From contig JAIOYK010000013.1 of the NCBI GenBank assembly GCA_021741145.1, positions 1-64,000 of the forward strand: a stretch of 64,000 nucleotides of DNA, in the 5' to 3' direction. A model generated the notes under the pieces. It did no database searches and was not told the DNA's origin. It saw only the letters and a program-made list of their open reading frames with translations. Made by a program: the position numbers and the translations under genes. Source of the DNA: Rhodospirillum sp. (GTDB lineage Bacteria > Pseudomonadota > Alphaproteobacteria > Rhodospirillales > Rhodospirillaceae). This document shows, piece after piece, positions 1 through 10,230 of this stretch (positions are counted from its first letter, which is position 1; each line of letters begins with the position of its first letter).

Positions 1-2809
1 TTTTTTCGTTCACCGCGTTCGGGGCAGCCCCCGACGACAGAAGCGCCTCCACACTGGAAAAATGACCGTTTTGCGCCGCCATAAGCAACGGGAAGGTGCC
101 TTTTTTTTCGTTCACCGCGTTCGGGGCAGCCCCCGACGACAGAAGCGCCTCAACACTGGAAAAATGACCCTCTTGCGCCGCCTGAAGCAACGGGAAGGTG
201 CCGCTTTTTTCGTTCACCGCGTTCGGGGCAGCCCCCGACGACAGAAGCGCCTCCACACTGGAAAAATGACCGTTTTGCGCCGCCATAAGCAACGGGAAGG
301 TGCCCGTTTTTTCGTTCACCGCGTTCGGCGCGGCACCCGACGACAGAAGCGCCTCCACACAGGAAAAATGACCCTCTTGCGCAGCCTGAAGCAACGGGAA
401 GGTGCCGTTTTGTTCGTTCACCGCGTTCGGCGCGGCACCCGACGACAGAAGCGCCTCAACACAGGACACATGACCCTCTTGCGCCGCGAACAACAGGGGA
501 AAGCCGCCATTCACATCGGATCGCGACGGCGAGGCGCCCCCGTACAGCAGGGCTCCGAGACGGCCGGACAAGCCGAAATATGCGGGACCGTTGGTATCCG
601 CATCCGCATAGTCGCCCTTGGGCCAAGGGGCCGCCGAAAGGGCTGCGGTGACGGGATGGTTCGGAAAGTCCTGGCGCAGACGGATGAGAAAACCGAGAAG
701 AGCGTCTGGAGACAACAGGGCGCCATGCCAAATCAAGGTCCTAGCGCGGTCTTCCTCCCTCTGCTTCTGACGGGCGCGTGTCATCCCCCGCAGGGACCAA
801 AGGATGACGTATTCGCCCAGAAGGTCTGGCTCGCGTGCCTGGAAGACCGGGCTCTCCCTGTCGCGCGCCACCGACGGATAGCCGAGTACGAGGCAAGCCT
901 CGTCCCCATCGCGGTCCGTCGGATCCCCGTAAAACGCCTCCAAGGCCTCGCCCGCGCATGCCTGCTTCGCCAAACCCGCAAAGATGTGATCCTCTGTCAC
1001 GGTGCCGATCATGGTCGCCAGACAAGCGATGTTGTGGGCGGCGGGACCGGGGGGCACGTCTTGCCCCGCCGGGTCAACCCAAAGGGTTTCGCGTTCCGCC
1101 GCCAGGGCCTTTTCAAGAATCTGCTCCACATCGGAGCCCCTGTCGAAACCCACCCCCCCTTTCACCCCGTCCAGAAGGCCCGCGTACATCATTGCAAACA
1201 GGGGACGCCATGCCTTAAGCCTCCACCCCGATGACCCGAGCAAGGCGGCGATCACCCTCCCCTCTTCCTCTTCCGAAAGGGGGCGCTGGCCCTGAAAATG
1301 CCGCCAGGATCGACCAATCGACAGCATGCTATCCGGGTCGAGAAACCCAAGGGTCAGGGCGTGCTCCCAATAAACGCTGTCCCGAAGGCGGATATGGGTC
1401 TCCGGCTTCTCCAGGGCCGAGCGTAGCCAGTTCATGACCACCGTCTCGGCCTTGTCCGACTCCCCCGCCTCGTCTCCGAAGCTGTAACCCGCCCGTTCAA
1501 GCACCAGAACCCGCACCCTTTCGCCCAGCGGGACCGCCGCACCCTTCCGGGCCCGTTCCGCTAAAAGGGTCAGGATCTTGACCACATCCGCGGCCTTCTG
1601 GGGTGCCGCGGCATAGTCGATGACGCAAAGGGTGGGGCGGGGAAAGGCCTCCCGGCTCCAATCGAAGGTCCTCAGATCCCCCGCCGGGAGGAAGCCCGCA
1701 TCCCATCCCGCAGCAACATCGTCGATCAGATGCAGGGCGAGGCGGCTTTTGCCCTGGCCACCCTCCCCGGCGATTTGCCACCAGGAAAAGGGCGCCTCGC
1801 CCGCCAGGAACGCCCGGAGAGCATGTAATTCCCCCTCCCGCCCCACGAAGGCCGTGCGGCGTTGGGAAAACGTCATTTCCACGAAGGGCGTATAGCCCCC
1901 TTCCCCGACCGGTTTACGGCTAAGGGCCAACCTCCCCTTCAGGGCCAGACGGGCCTCGATGGACCGGGTCAGCGCTTCGATGCGATCCGTCTTGGTCTCA
2001 ACCCGCGCCAGGGATAGGGCGCTCTGGTCGATCAGGGTTTCCACCCGGGATAGGGCCGGGCCAAGGCGGGCGATATCACCGCCAAGGGCCTCCACCTCGG
2101 CCGCGATGGCGCGGACGCCGTCGCGCAGTCCGGCGGCGACCCGCTGCTCGAAGGCGCGGGTCGCCTCGATATAGTCGCCGCTTTTCAGGATCTCGATGAA
2201 GGCCTGAAGGACGGACTGTCCGAAGAGTACCACCCCATCGGCACCCGAGGTTTCGAAAAGCTGGTGTTGGGCCGCCTCGGGCAGGCCCTGGCCCTCCTTG
2301 TCCGCGATCCAGGCGCGAAACGCCTCGGTCAGGCTCCGGATCACGGCGGCGCCGCCCTCCCCCTCCAGGGTGGACTCGGGCACCGCGTCCAGCAGCGCCG
2401 TCATCAGACCCTCCCCCGTCCAGCCCTCGAAAGACGTGGTCCGGTCATAGGCGGCCCGTTCCGCCGCGCCCAGGTATCCCCGGACCCGCGCCAGGAAGGC
2501 GTCTTTCTCTTTCCGTTGGTCCTCCGAGAACTCATGGGGCGGCAGGGCGGCGACGGCGCGCACCCAGGGGCGGGCGGCGCGGGTATAGGCCAGACAGAGC
2601 GCCCGGCGCAGGTCGTGGTTGGTCGCCGGGCTGGGCGGACGGCCCAGGTCCAGGCCTTGCCGGATATGGCTGGCCGCGGTTTTCCGAAAGCCGGTGATCC
2701 GGCTTTTGATGTCCTGGCCCCCCAGGGCATCCGTGGCGATGGACACGACCGCGCCCGCGACCATGCCCGCCGCGTCCGCCATCAGCTTCACGAAGAAAAG
2801 GTCCGCCAT
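1..2809 (-). CDS. STAND-family NTPase with C-terminal ankyrin repeats (partial, C-terminus beyond left edge)
   Basis: The minus-strand frame is open from ATG at 2809 to the window edge (936 codons, no stop); I translated it directly from the sequence. The N-terminal 1-215 residues are helical with no fold I recognise. Residues about 220-300 look like a coiled coil. A Walker A, GEGGQGKS, lies at 348-355 (K354), preceded by FVGRE, and a Walker B-like TLCVIDY ends with D398. From about residue 768 ankyrin-like repeats of 34 residues begin (core PLLxAAQxGHxSxVEALLSSGA). This order (N-terminal domain, NTPase, repeat sensor) is that of STAND/NLR-like signalling ATPases, many of which act in antiphage defence or self/non-self recognition. 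The defence role is inference. The effector type is unknown and the C-terminus is not visible. Confidence 0.85.
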   Translation of the reverse strand, partial: MADLFFVKLMADAAGMVAGAVVSIATDALGGQDIKSRITGFRKTAASHIRQGLDLGRPPSPATNHDLRRALCLAYTRAARPWVRAVAALPPHEFSEDQRKEKDAFLARVRGYLGAAERAAYDRTTSFEGWTGEGLMTALLDAVPESTLEGEGGAAVIRSLTEAFRAWIADKEGQGLPEAAQHQLFETSGADGVVLFGQSVLQAFIEILKSGDYIEATRAFEQRVAAGLRDGVRAIAAEVEALGGDIARLGPALSRVETLIDQSALSLARVETKTDRIEALTRSIEARLALKGRLALSRKPVGEGGYTPFVEMTFSQRRTAFVGREGELHALRAFLAGEAPFSWWQIAGEGGQGKSRLALHLIDDVAAGWDAGFLPAGDLRTFDWSREAFPRPTLCVIDYAAAPQKAADVVKILTLLAERARKGAAVPLGERVRVLVLERAGYSFGDEAGESDKAETVVMNWLRSALEKPETHIRLRDSVYWEHALTLGFLDPDSMLSIGRSWRHFQGQRPLSEEEEGRVIAALLGSSGWRLKAWRPLFAMMYAGLLDGVKGGVGFDRGSDVEQILEKALAAERETLWVDPAGQDVPPGPAAHNIACLATMIGTVTEDHIFAGLAKQACAGEALEAFYGDPTDRDGDEACLVLGYPSVARDRESPVFQAREPDLLGEYVILWSLRGMTRARQKQREEDRARTLIWHGALLSPDALLGFLIRLRQDFPNHPVTAALSAAPWPKGDYADADTNGPAYFGLSGRLGALLYGGASPSRSDVNGGFPLLFAAQEGHVSCVEALLSSGAAPNAVNEQNGTFPLLQAAQEGHFSCVEALLSSGAAPNAVNEKTGTFPLLMAAQNGHFSSVEALLSSGAAPNAVNEKSGTFPLLQAAQEGHFSSVEALLSSGAAPNAVNEKKGTFPLLMAAQNGHFSSVEALLSSGAAPNAVNEK
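7..510 (-). repeat. Five in-frame 102-bp tandem repeats encoding ankyrin units
   Basis: Blocks start at 7, 109, 211, 313 and 415, exactly 102 bp apart, and more probably lie beyond the edge. Each encodes one 34-residue ankyrin-like unit of the STAND protein. Blocks 7 and 211 are nearly identical (LLMAAQNGH type). Blocks 109 and 313 share the LLQAAQEGH type. The first unit in the protein (block 415) is the most diverged (LLFAAQEGH). Such identity at the DNA level points to recent duplication or gene conversion. Confidence 0.9.
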
Positions 2810-2810
2810 C

Positions 2811-2841
2811 CGCCCCCGCCCCCGCCCCCGCCCCCGCCCCC
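2811..2841. repeat. Hexanucleotide repeat (CGCCCC)5 directly upstream of the STAND start codon
   Basis: G residues recur every six bases (2812, 2818, 2824, 2830, 2836) in an otherwise all-C tract. On the coding strand this is (GGGGCG)5 ending one base before the ATG, so the tract occupies the ribosome-binding region. A change in copy number would alter leader structure or spacing without shifting the reading frame. Confidence 0.85.
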
Positions 2842-2894
2842 ATCAACCAGAACAGGACCAGTCTGGCGACACGAAGCGGGAGGTGCAAGCCTCT

Positions 2895-2946
2895 CCCCCT
2901 CCTCGGGCCCCCTCCTCGGGCCCCCTCCTCGGGCCCCCTCCTCGGG
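2895..2946. repeat. Four tandem copies of a 13-bp unit
   Basis: The unit ccccctcctcggg is repeated four times head to tail (2895, 2908, 2921, 2934) between the STAND gene start and the 3' end of the aldolase gene. It is non-coding. It could be a simple repeat or part of the STAND promoter region; no terminator-like hairpin is evident. Confidence 0.85.
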
Positions 2947-2952
2947 GCCGGG

Positions 2953-3609
2953 TTACGCTGTCTGGGCGTTGGCCCCGTAGGTTTTGAACTTTTCGAGGAC
3001 CCGGTCCATCTCGTCCTCGGCCAACAGCGCGGGCGTGCCGAGTTGGAGGATGCGCACGTACTGCTGGGCCAGTTCCTCCACCTCGACGGCCAGCTTGATG
3101 GCGCCCGGCAGGTCCGGCCCGGTGGCGATCATGCCATGGTGGGACAGCAGGCAGGCCTTACGGCCCTCCAGCGCCACCAGCGCGTTGCGGGACAACTCTT
3201 CCGTGCCGAAGGTGGCATAGGGGGCGACCCGGATGTCCGAGCCTCCGGCCACGGCCACCATGTAGTGGAAGGGCGGGATCGGCTTGTCCAGGCAGGCCAG
3301 CACCGTGCAGTAGGGCGCATGGGTATGGACCACCGCGCCGACATCCGGGCGCCCGGCCAGGATATCCAGATGGAAACGCCATTCGCTGGAGGGCTTTTTC
3401 TCGCCCCGCCATTCCCCTTCGAAATCCATCAGGACGATGTCCTGGGGCCGCAGGGACTCCGCCGGGATGCCCGAGGGGGTGATGAGCAGGGTATCCTCGT
3501 CGACGCGCACCGACAGGTTCCCCGCGGTGCCCTTGTTCAGTCCCAGGGTCCCCAGGCGGCGGGCGCCGTCGATCACCGCGTGGCGGGCATGGATCCGGCG
3601 CATGGTCAT
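2953..3609 (-). CDS. ald2: Class II aldolase, probable 5-methylthioribulose-1-phosphate aldolase
   Basis: A 218-residue protein of the class II aldolase/adducin family (fuculose-1-phosphate aldolase type). The expected active-site features are visible: E76 in SSEW, the zinc motif HTH (H95, H97) and a C-terminal SHHG (H157/H158). In Rhodospirillum rubrum an aldolase next to mtnP and mtnA cleaves 5-methylthioribulose-1-phosphate to DHAP and 2-(methylthio)acetaldehyde. The same gene order here supports that role, though a fuculose-phosphate or MtnB-like activity cannot be excluded from sequence alone. The start is ATG 3609, which overlaps the mtnA stop in an ATGA, so translational coupling is likely. 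Last gene of the operon. Confidence 0.85.
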   Translation of the reverse strand: MTMRRIHARHAVIDGARRLGTLGLNKGTAGNLSVRVDEDTLLITPSGIPAESLRPQDIVLMDFEGEWRGEKKPSSEWRFHLDILAGRPDVGAVVHTHAPYCTVLACLDKPIPPFHYMVAVAGGSDIRVAPYATFGTEELSRNALVALEGRKACLLSHHGMIATGPDLPGAIKLAVEVEELAQQYVRILQLGTPALLAEDEMDRVLEKFKTYGANAQTA

Positions 3610-4703
3610 GTCCTCTTCTCCGGATAAAGGCCCGACAGCCCCGCCTCGCTGGCCGGGCAGACGCCCCGCTCGGTGATCAGGCCGGTGACAAGGCGGGCGG
3701 GGGTGACGTCGAAGGCATGGTTGGCCGCCTGGGACCCCTCGGGCGTGATGATCACCCATTCCAGGGCGCCCGCGTCGGTCTTGCCCCAGATCCGGGTGAC
3801 CTCCGCGGGATCGCGCTGTTCGATGGGGATCTCCTTGACGCCATCGCGGACCGTCCAGTCAATGGTCGGTCCGGGCAGGGCCACGTAAAAGGGCACGCCG
3901 TTGTCCTTGGCCGCCAGGGCCTTCAGATAGGTGCCGATCTTGTTGCAGACGTCGCCGGTCCGGGTGGTCCGGTCCGTGCCAACGATGCACATGTCCACCT
4001 CGCCATGCTGCATCAGGTGGCCGCCCGCGTTGTCGGGGATCACCGTATGGGGCACGCCATGGCTGTTCAGCTCCCAGGCGGTCAGGCTGGCGCCTTGATT
4101 GCGGGGCCGCGTCTCGTCGACCCAGACATGGATCGGAATACCCGCCTCGTGGGCCTTGTAGATGGGGGCGATGGCCGTGCCCCAGTCCACCGTGGCCAGC
4201 CAGCCCGCGTTGCAATGGGTCAGGATGTTGAACACACCCGTCCCGCCCCGCTTGGCGTACAGATCCGTGATGAGGCCCAGGCCGTGCGCGCCGATGGATT
4301 CGCAAAGGCCCACGTCCTCGTCGCAGATCTCTCCGGCCCGGGTCCAGGCCGCGGCCGCCCGCTCCGCCGGGGCAAGGCCGGGCAGGAGGACGGCCATTTC
4401 CTCCAGCGCCCAGCGCAGGTTCACCGCGGTGGGCCGGGTGGCGTAGAGGGCCTCATGGGCGGCCTTCAGGTTGGCGTCCGAGGGATCCTCGGCCATGGCG
4501 AGCGCCATGCCATAGGCCGCGGTGGCGCCAATCAGCGGCGCGCCGCGCACCAGCATGGCGGAAATGGCGTGGGCGGCCTCGGCCCTGGTCGTCAGCTGGG
4601 TGGTGACGAACTCATGGGGCAGACGGGTCTGGTCGATGATTTCCACCACCTTGCCCGCCTCGACGGGCCAGATGGTGCGCATGGGGGTGCCGTTGACCTT
4701 CAT
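3606..4703 (-). CDS. mtnA: S-methyl-5-thioribose-1-phosphate isomerase
   Basis: A 365-residue protein of the eIF2B-like MtnA family. It interconverts the aldose 5-methylthioribose-1-phosphate and the ketose 5-methylthioribulose-1-phosphate in the cytoplasm. It shows RGAPLIG near residue 53, the catalytic cysteine C164 in THCNAG, and the catalytic aspartate D244 in VGTDRTTR. It sits six bases after mtnP and overlaps ald2 by four bases, so the three form one minus-strand operon. Length is typical for the family. Confidence 0.95.
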   Translation of the reverse strand: MKVNGTPMRTIWPVEAGKVVEIIDQTRLPHEFVTTQLTTRAEAAHAISAMLVRGAPLIGATAAYGMALAMAEDPSDANLKAAHEALYATRPTAVNLRWALEEMAVLLPGLAPAERAAAAWTRAGEICDEDVGLCESIGAHGLGLITDLYAKRGGTGVFNILTHCNAGWLATVDWGTAIAPIYKAHEAGIPIHVWVDETRPRNQGASLTAWELNSHGVPHTVIPDNAGGHLMQHGEVDMCIVGTDRTTRTGDVCNKIGTYLKALAAKDNGVPFYVALPGPTIDWTVRDGVKEIPIEQRDPAEVTRIWGKTDAGALEWVIITPEGSQAANHAFDVTPARLVTGLITERGVCPASEAGLSGLYPEKRT

Positions 4704-4709
4704 GACGTC

Positions 4710-5582
<873 letters not shown>

Positions 5583-5745
5583 GTACCCACCCGCCATCTG
5601 TTCCATTCCTTGCTTTGCCCTCATTGGAACGGGCACTTTACAGGTGGGAGGGAACGATGAAAAGCACCCCTCTGGAAAGCGTGGACAGATGGGAGAATGC
5701 GCTTTGGCGCGCCACCTTCCCCCGGCCCCGACTATCCAAGGCTCC

Positions 5746-5787
5746 GAATAAACGAAACGGGCCGCCGGTTGGGGGAACCGACGGCCC
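5746..5787 (-). terminator. Intrinsic terminator of the petABC operon
   Basis: Arms 5759-5770 and 5776-5787 form a 12-bp GC-rich stem with one mismatch around a five-base loop. On the minus strand it is followed by GTTTCGTTTATT. It lies 57 bases past the petC stop and upstream of mtnP, so it separates the two minus-strand operons. Confidence 0.75.
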
Positions 5788-5843
5788 GAGTCTGGATGGC
5801 TGTGCCCGGCGCGCCCCGGAAGAGCGCGCCGACCTCGCAGGTC

Positions 5844-6671
5844 TTAGTGTTTCACGTCGCGCCAGATACTGAGCTTCAGGGCCAGCAGCATGGCGGACAG
5901 GACACCCAGGAAGATCAGGACCTTCAGGCCCATGGACTTCCGTTCGTCCAATTCGGGCTCGGCGGCCCAGTTCAGGAAAGCCACGATGTCGTGGCCCATC
6001 TGCTCGACGGTGGCGGGCGTGCCATCGGCATATTCCACCAGATCGTCCATCAGTTGGGGCGGCATGGAAATGGCGTAACCCGGGAAGTAGTCGTTAAACC
6101 ACTTGGAGTCCGGGATGGTCGCTTCGACTCCCTGCGCCTCATTCATCTTCACCCACCACTCCGCGGGTTCGCCGGGCATGTCCGAGGCGAACCCATGGGT
6201 CATCAGGTTGTAGATGTAGTCGGGTCCCCCCACCCGGGCCTTGGCCATCAGGGACAGGTCCGGCGGCGCCGCGCCCCCATTGGCCGCGGCGGCGGCCTGG
6301 GTATTGGCGAAGGGCGGCACGAAGTGGTCCGCCGGGGTGGCCGGACGGGTGAACATATCGCCTTGGTCGTCGGGGCCGTCCTCGACCTCCTTCTCCGCGG
6401 CGATGTCCTTGATCTGGTCCGCGGTGAACCCGAGGGCCGCCAGATTGCGGTAGGCCACCAGGTTCAGGGAATGACAGTTCCCGCAAACCTCGTGATAGAC
6501 CTGGAACCCGCGCTGCAACTGGGCTTGGTCATAGCGGCCAAACAGGCCCAACCAACTCCAGTCCTGCTTCACCAGCTCCGAACCACCAGCAGCGCTGTTG
6601 GCCTGGGCCGTTCCACCAATGGCCAGGACGATGCCGGCGGCCACCAGGGTGCTCTTGACGATCTTCATCAT
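5844..6671 (-). CDS. petC: Cytochrome c1 of the cytochrome bc1 complex
   Basis: A 275-residue c-type cytochrome that passes electrons from the Rieske protein to soluble cytochrome c on the periplasmic side. An N-terminal signal peptide (about residues 1-24, ending TAQA) precedes the heme motif CGNCH (C63, C66, H67). M204 in the ISMPP segment is the likely sixth heme ligand. A C-terminal membrane anchor spans about 251-271. It is the last gene of petABC, 29 bases after petB, followed by a terminator. The cytochrome b and c1 genes are separate, not fused. Confidence 0.96.
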   Translation of the reverse strand: MMKIVKSTLVAAGIVLAIGGTAQANSAAGGSELVKQDWSWLGLFGRYDQAQLQRGFQVYHEVCGNCHSLNLVAYRNLAALGFTADQIKDIAAEKEVEDGPDDQGDMFTRPATPADHFVPPFANTQAAAAANGGAAPPDLSLMAKARVGGPDYIYNLMTHGFASDMPGEPAEWWVKMNEAQGVEATIPDSKWFNDYFPGYAISMPPQLMDDLVEYADGTPATVEQMGHDIVAFLNWAAEPELDERKSMGLKVLIFLGVLSAMLLALKLSIWRDVKH

Positions 6672-6700
6672 GACTCGTCGTTCTCCTTAGCGTCGCCGTT

Positions 6701-7918
6701 TCAAGCCTTGGTCGTCACCGGAGCACTGATGCTCTCCGGCAGCGGCCTGGGTTTTTCGAACCATCCCACCAGCGGTACGATGACCAGCAGATGCAGGAAG
6801 TAATACACCGTCGCGACCTGTCCGATGGTCACATAGGGCTCCTCGGCACCCTGGGCGCCGATATAGCCCAGAACGAAGCAGTCCGCGAGGAACAGCCAGA
6901 AGAACCACTTGAAGATCGGCCGGAAGGTGGCGGACCGAACCTTGGAGGTGTCCAGCCAGGGCAGGATGAACAGGATCAGGATGGCGCCAAACATGGCCAG
7001 AACGCCGCCCAGCTTGTCGGGGACGGACCGCAGGATCGCGTAGAACGGCAGGAAGTACCATTCGGGCACGATGTGCGGCGGGGTCACCATCGGGTTCGCC
7101 GGAATGTAGTTATCCGGCTCGCCGAAAAAGTTGGGCTGGAAGAACACGAAGTAGGCGAAGATCATCAGGAAGATGCCCAGGCCGAAGGCGTCCTTCACCG
7201 TGTAGTAGGGGTGGAACGGAATGAAATCGTTCGGTCCCTTGGCGTCGATGCCCAGCGGGTTGTTGGACTTCTTGGCATGCAGCGCCCAAAGGTGAATGAA
7301 GACCACCGCGAACAGGATCATCGGGAACAGGTAGTGCAAGGCAAAGAAGCGGTTGAGTGTCGGGTTGGCGACACTGAATCCCCCCCACAGCAGGGTCACG
7401 ATGGACTCGCCCACCACCGGGAAGGCGGAGAACAGGTTCGTGATCACCGTCGCGCCCCAGAAGGACATTTGGCCCCAGGGCAACACATAGCCCATGAAGG
7501 CCGAGGCCATCATCAGCAACATGATGACGATACCCAGCCACCACAACACTTCGCGCGGCGCCTTGTAGGATCCGTAGTAAAGACCGCGGAAGACGTGAAT
7601 ATAGACCACGATGAAGAACATCGAGGCGCCATTCATGTGGATGTAGCGCAGCAGCCAGCCATAGTTCACATCGCGCATGATCCGCTCGACGGAATTGAAG
7701 GCGTAATCCACATGGGCGGTATAGTTCATGGCCAGGAAAATACCAGTGGCGACCATGATCACCAGGGCGATCCCAGCCAGGGAACCAAAATTCCACCAGT
7801 AATTCAGGTTCTTCGGAGCCGGATAAACGATCAGCTCCTTATGCATCAGGGTCACGATCGGCAGGCGATCATCAAACCACTTGACGGCTTTATTGTTCCA
7901 AGTCGGAGGCGTGTACAT
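6701..7918 (-). CDS. petB: Cytochrome b of the cytochrome bc1 complex
   Basis: A 405-residue integral membrane protein with about eight helices that carries the two b hemes and the quinol sites. Heme histidines lie in the segments RYIHMNGAS and IHVFRGLYY, and in ALHYLFP and IHLWALH. The Qo-site signature PEWY is present (VPEWYFLPF). It is the middle gene of petABC, with 13 bases to petA and 29 to petC, and the length is typical of alphaproteobacteria. Confidence 0.97.
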   Translation of the reverse strand: MYTPPTWNNKAVKWFDDRLPIVTLMHKELIVYPAPKNLNYWWNFGSLAGIALVIMVATGIFLAMNYTAHVDYAFNSVERIMRDVNYGWLLRYIHMNGASMFFIVVYIHVFRGLYYGSYKAPREVLWWLGIVIMLLMMASAFMGYVLPWGQMSFWGATVITNLFSAFPVVGESIVTLLWGGFSVANPTLNRFFALHYLFPMILFAVVFIHLWALHAKKSNNPLGIDAKGPNDFIPFHPYYTVKDAFGLGIFLMIFAYFVFFQPNFFGEPDNYIPANPMVTPPHIVPEWYFLPFYAILRSVPDKLGGVLAMFGAILILFILPWLDTSKVRSATFRPIFKWFFWLFLADCFVLGYIGAQGAEEPYVTIGQVATVYYFLHLLVIVPLVGWFEKPRPLPESISAPVTTKA

Positions 7919-7931
7919 CGTCCGTCAGCTC

Positions 7932-8483
7932 CTAACCGATCTTGACCGTGGTGTCGTCGAGGAACGCGTAGGGCGGAATGGGCAAATTCAGCGGCGCCGG
8001 CCCCTTGCGAATGCGGCCGGACGTGTCGTAGTGCGACCCATGGCAGGGGCAGAACCACCCGCCGAAATCACCCTTCGGATCCCCGTCCTTCTGGCCCAGC
8101 GGAATGCAACCCAGGTGGGTGCAAACGCCGATCATGATCAGCCACGGGGCTTCCTTGACCCGATCCTCGTCGGTCTGCGGATCCCGCAGCTCGGCGACAT
8201 CGACGGAGCGCGCGGCCTCGATATTTTCCTCGGTGCGATGCCGGATAAACACCGGCTTGCCGCGCCACACGACGGTAATGGCCTGGCCATCCTCGACGGC
8301 GGAAATATCCACCTCGGTCGAGGCCAGGGCCAGGGTGTCGGCCGCGGGATTCATGGAACTGATAAACGGCCACACGGCGAGCGCCGTGCCAACGGCGGCG
8401 AGCGCCGATGTGCCGTAAATCAGGAAATCACGCCGCGACGACTCTCCGCCCGTGGTCGGGGCGGTGTTTTCGGCTTCAGCCAT
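7932..8483 (-). CDS. petA: Rieske iron-sulfur subunit of the cytochrome bc1 complex
   Basis: A 183-residue protein with a Tat signal-anchor (SRRDF at about 16-20, then a hydrophobic helix). The 2Fe-2S ligands are visible in box I CTHLGC (C121, H123) and box II CPCHGS (C145, H148). C126 and C147 form the usual disulfide. It takes electrons from quinol at the Qo site and hands them to cytochrome c1. First gene of petABC; the operon promoter should lie in the gap to its right. Confidence 0.97.
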   Translation of the reverse strand: MAEAENTAPTTGGESSRRDFLIYGTSALAAVGTALAVWPFISSMNPAADTLALASTEVDISAVEDGQAITVVWRGKPVFIRHRTEENIEAARSVDVAELRDPQTDEDRVKEAPWLIMIGVCTHLGCIPLGQKDGDPKGDFGGWFCPCHGSHYDTSGRIRKGPAPLNLPIPPYAFLDDTTVKIG

Positions 8484-8870
8484 CCTGGTTTCCTCTCAAT
8501 TGCCTTCAGCTCCGGACGATGCGACGCCTAACGTCGGCTGACACTTCTTATTCGGCAACGAGAAATCGCAATGGGCGGAACCCGGATTTACCCCTGGGAT
8601 CGTCCCTATCGCCCTCGCCACCGAGTCGCCGTCGACGTCCCCCCATGTGAATGGACGTCGCGACCGTCCCAACCGGCCCGGTCCCTCCCCTCGATTGGGG
8701 GGACGTATCCGACCCGGCCCCGTCGCTGGGCCATGTCGGAAGACATGGTTTGCATTGCGGCGGGAACGCCGCGGATATAAAGCAATTCCCGACCCGAGAA
8801 AAGCACAAAGTATGGCGGCTTCATGTCAGTGGGCCGCCTTGGACGCCCCGGGATAAAGGAGAAATACCCC
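8484..8870. other. Divergent intergenic region, petA / trmL
   Basis: 387 bases without a credible gene. It should contain the promoter of petABC (leftward) and of trmL (rightward). A purine-rich ribosome-binding sequence, aaaggaga, sits at about 8855-8862, nine bases before trmL. I see no clear terminator, operator palindrome or RNA gene. Confidence 0.6.
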
Positions 8871-9335
8871 ATGGTCGGCTTGGCCTTGTATCAACCGGAT
8901 ATCCCCCAGAACGCGGGAACCATCCTCCGCCTGGGGGCCTGCCTGGGGGTCGGCGTGGACATCATCGAGCCCTGCGGCTTCGTCCTGGACGACAAACGCC
9001 TGCGCCGGGCGGGAATGGATTACCTGGACCGGGCGGCCCTGACCCGCCATGCCTCCTGGAGTGCGTTCCTCGACACCCTACCCCCTGGGCGGCGGCTGGT
9101 CCTGCTGACCACCACGGGGGACACCCCACTGCCCAAGGTGACCTTCGAACCGGGGGATCTCCTGCTGCTGGGCCGGGAAAGCGCGGGTGTCCCCCCCGAG
9201 GTCCATGCCCGCTGCGAGGTCCGGGTCCGCGTCCCCATGGTCGCCGAGACCCGCTCACTGAACATCGCCGTCTGCGCGGCCATGGCCCTGGGGGAAGCGC
9301 TCCGGCAAACCGCTGGCTGGCCCCTCACGGAGTGA
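8871..9335 (+). CDS. trmL: tRNA (cytidine(34)-2'-O)-methyltransferase
   Basis: A 154-residue SPOUT-superfamily methyltransferase that 2'-O-methylates the wobble nucleotide of certain tRNA-Leu isoacceptors using S-adenosylmethionine. It has the family's N-terminal YQPDIPQNAG, the middle LLGRESAGVP, and the knotted C-terminal RVPMVAETRSLN with AVCAAM. The length matches TrmL/CspR. The start ATG 8871 is chosen for homology and for AAAGGAGA upstream. It stands alone, divergent from petA. Confidence 0.93.
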   Translation: MVGLALYQPDIPQNAGTILRLGACLGVGVDIIEPCGFVLDDKRLRRAGMDYLDRAALTRHASWSAFLDTLPPGRRLVLLTTTGDTPLPKVTFEPGDLLLLGRESAGVPPEVHARCEVRVRVPMVAETRSLNIAVCAAMALGEALRQTAGWPLTE

Positions 9336-9393
9336 TTCCGTTTGGCCGCGACCGGCTCTAAATCCAACCACACAATCAGTCATGACGATCCGC

Positions 9394-10110
9394 TCAGGGT
9401 CCGACCTTGGCCAAAAGGTTGTCGTTGATCCGCCGTGCCAGGGTGTTGAAGGCGGGCAGATGCCCGGCGAGTTCGGCCTCCAATCCCCTCGCCCGCTCCA
9501 CACCCATGGCGGCTTCCATGCTGGACAGGTATTCGGGAACCGCGCTCCACTCCGCCACCGTGGTCGGCGTCATCTCGACATGGAACTGGATACCCCAGGC
9601 CCTGTCGCCCACTCTCATCGCCTGAACCGGACAGGCCGCGTTCGCCGCGAGGATCACCCCTTCCTTGGGCAGGCTCTGGACTTCCGCGCCATGCCATTCG
9701 AACACCTGGAGGTCCGAAGCCAAGCCAGCGAAAAGGGAATCCGTCCGCCCCTCGGGCATCAGGGCCGTCTCCGTGACACCGACCTCGGGCTTGGCCATGC
9801 GTCCGACCTTTCCGCCCAAGGCCTCGGCCAGAAGCTGATGACCCAGGCAAATGCCCAGATAGGGACGGCCCAGGACCCGCACCCAATGTTGGATCGCCGC
9901 CATCTCGGGGATCAGCCAAGGATGTTTGTCGACGTCCCAGACATCCATGGGCCCGCCCATCACCGCCAGAAGATCGAAACCAGCCATATCCGGGATGGAG
10001 TCCCCCTCGTCCAGGGCCACGATATGCGCCGCGTGCCCTTCGGCACGCCAGAAATCACGGAAGATACCGGGATGTTCGACGGCGAGATGCTGGAAGACGA
10101 GGATATGCAT
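9394..10110 (-). CDS. Class I glutamine amidotransferase-like protein
   Basis: A 238-residue stand-alone GATase1-fold protein (GMP-synthase amidotransferase type). It has the nucleophile elbow GICLGHQ with the catalytic cysteine, and FHVEMT supplying the catalytic histidine and glutamate, so the triad is intact. No synthase domain is attached and no partner gene adjoins. The natural substrate is unknown; related proteins include gamma-glutamyl hydrolases. The start ATG 10110 is preceded by GGAGG at good spacing. It lies downstream of a cluster of three hairpins. Confidence 0.85.
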   Translation of the reverse strand: MHILVFQHLAVEHPGIFRDFWRAEGHAAHIVALDEGDSIPDMAGFDLLAVMGGPMDVWDVDKHPWLIPEMAAIQHWVRVLGRPYLGICLGHQLLAEALGGKVGRMAKPEVGVTETALMPEGRTDSLFAGLASDLQVFEWHGAEVQSLPKEGVILAANAACPVQAMRVGDRAWGIQFHVEMTPTTVAEWSAVPEYLSSMEAAMGVERARGLEAELAGHLPAFNTLARRINDNLLAKVGP

Positions 10111-10230
10111 GGTGGGCCTCCGAACCTGAGTATTCCGACGGAACACTCTGAAATCCATAACCTTGGCATGAGGCCCTTGGTGACATGGTCCCGCCGCCGC
10201 CGGAAGATCCAATTCCTGAAATTTTTCCGA

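Noticed and set aside
1-510. CRISPR array
   Set aside because: The 102-bp period, lack of unique spacers and in-frame translation to ankyrin units identify coding repeats.
62-1234. A long plus-strand reading frame over the ankyrin region
   Set aside because: It is the antisense of the STAND-ankyrin gene; the repeated arginine-rich protein has no known fold, and the minus strand encodes clear ankyrin and NTPase motifs.
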